Shown here: piece after piece, positions 43,337-43,806 of the stretch
Numbering within the stretch: the first letter of the stretch is position 1
Layout: each line of letters opens with the position of its first letter
From: Planctomycetes bacterium ADurb.Bin069
GTDB lineage: Bacteria; Planctomycetota; UBA8108; UBA8890; UBA8898
Length of the DNA: 43,806 nucleotides
Assembly: GCA_002070955.1 (NCBI GenBank)
Contig: MWEK01000005.1
Span: 146,128 to 189,933, forward strand
Direction of reading: 5' to 3'
The notes under the pieces: model-generated
The model's database searches: none
The model's input: only the letters and a program-made list of their open reading frames with translations
Told to the model about the DNA's origin: nothing
Made by a program: the position numbers and the translations under genes

Positions 43337-43806
43337 ATGAAAATCGCGATCCAGGCGCGCCGCACGCTCTCCGCGGCGGGGATCATGTCAGGGACTTCGT
43401 GCAACGGCGTCGCGACCGTGATCATCGCCGTCGGCCGCCGTGGCGCGGCGCTGTCGGCGCGGCTTCGCTCGCATCGCGACGAGGCCTACCCCGCGGCGCT
43501 CAGGGCGCGGCTGCTGCGCGCGGCCTCCCTGCCCGTCCCCGAGCTGGCGGACCTGCATGTCCGCCTGGGGCGGCGCTTCGCGGCCGGCCTGAGGCGCCAC
43601 CTGGCCGCCGCGCGGATTTCGGGACTCGATGTGATCGGCGCGCACGGTCATACGCTGTGGCACCGGCCGCGGCGGCGAGCGCGGCCCGAATCGGGAGCGC
43701 CCGGCGGCCTTCCCGTTTCCTGGCAGATCGGCGAACCGGCCGAGATCGCGGCGGCGTTGGGCGTGCCCGTGGTGGCCGACTTCCGGCCCGCCGATGTGGC
43801 GGCGGG
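43337..43806 (+). CDS. anmK: Anhydro-N-acetylmuramic acid kinase (N-terminal part only)
   Basis: The gene runs off the right edge; 156 codons are visible. GIMSGTSCNGV, GAHGHTLWHRP, SWQIGEPAEIAAALGVPVV and ADFRPADVAAG match AnmK, which phosphorylates and opens 1,6-anhydro-MurNAc from peptidoglycan turnover. The usual MSGTS-x-DGVD reads MSGTSCNGVA, so two conserved Asp positions near the ATP site are changed. ADFRPAD retains the catalytic aspartate region. The start lies 49 bp from the divergent HzsA-like gene and appears leaderless. Confidence 0.9.
   Translation, partial: MKIAIQARRTLSAAGIMSGTSCNGVATVIIAVGRRGAALSARLRSHRDEAYPAALRARLLRAASLPVPELADLHVRLGRRFAAGLRRHLAAARISGLDVIGAHGHTLWHRPRRRARPESGAPGGLPVSWQIGEPAEIAAALGVPVVADFRPADVAA

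Overview
GC-rich (roughly 70% by eye), gene-dense bacterial chromosome segment without tRNAs, rRNAs, CRISPR arrays, insertion sequences or phage genes. The gene content points to a Planctomycetota-like or related heterotroph of the PVC or candidate-phylum type. Four Gfo/Idh/MocA oxidoreductases (three of them exported), DUF1080 domains, a hydrazine-synthase-alpha-like propeller protein with two CxxCH motifs, and three secreted proteins ending in a dockerin-like EF-hand pair plus a cysteine-bearing CGPDP tail all fit that picture. The assignment is an inference from content, not a phylogenetic result.

Layout. 1-17.3 kb: a truncated Na+/H+ antiporter; a GH29 alpha-L-fucosidase; a TAT-exported Gfo/Idh/MocA protein; a PQQ-propeller/PKD/dockerin protein preceded by a duplicated start region; a URO-D family methyltransferase with a cytosolic Gfo/Idh/MocA partner; another TAT-exported Gfo/Idh/MocA protein; a protein of seven alternating beta modules plus dockerin; an HtrA protease coupled to a radical SAM/SPASM enzyme; a cohesin-like plus dockerin protein; and a fourth, Sec-exported Gfo/Idh/MocA homologue. 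17.3-30.5 kb: overlapping thrC and an apgM-type phosphomutase; a GH13 GlgE-like enzyme; pyruvate phosphate dikinase with a lysine-rich tail; a degenerate class II aldolase-like protein; a tiny H1-like basic protein; two linked envelope/coiled-coil proteins; a TraB/GumN-like protein; a lexA locus with small upstream ORFs and a striking direct-repeat operator; and a corrinoid protein. 30.7-43.8 kb: an enolase-superfamily protein, a double DUF1080 protein, a BNR sialidase-like protein and a GH51 arabinofuranosidase on one strand; then phosphofructokinase and pyruvate kinase; an AI-2E-type permease; the HzsA-like protein; and the start of anmK.

How it fits together. The secreted glycosidases, exported oxidoreductases and DUF1080 protein suggest capture and oxidative cleavage of plant or mucin-type glycans outside the cytoplasm. 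The sugars would then feed glycolysis (pfk, pyk, ppdK), while anmK would recycle or consume anhydro-muramic acid. The most unusual parts are the lexA region (tandem GTTA-N7-GTTA repeats over a promoter, a 25-residue membrane peptide, and a terminator-like stem just before lexA), the duplicated leader at 3.8-3.97 kb, the aldolase-like protein without metal-binding histidines, and the lysine-rich or repetitive basic tails around 24.3-25.9 kb.
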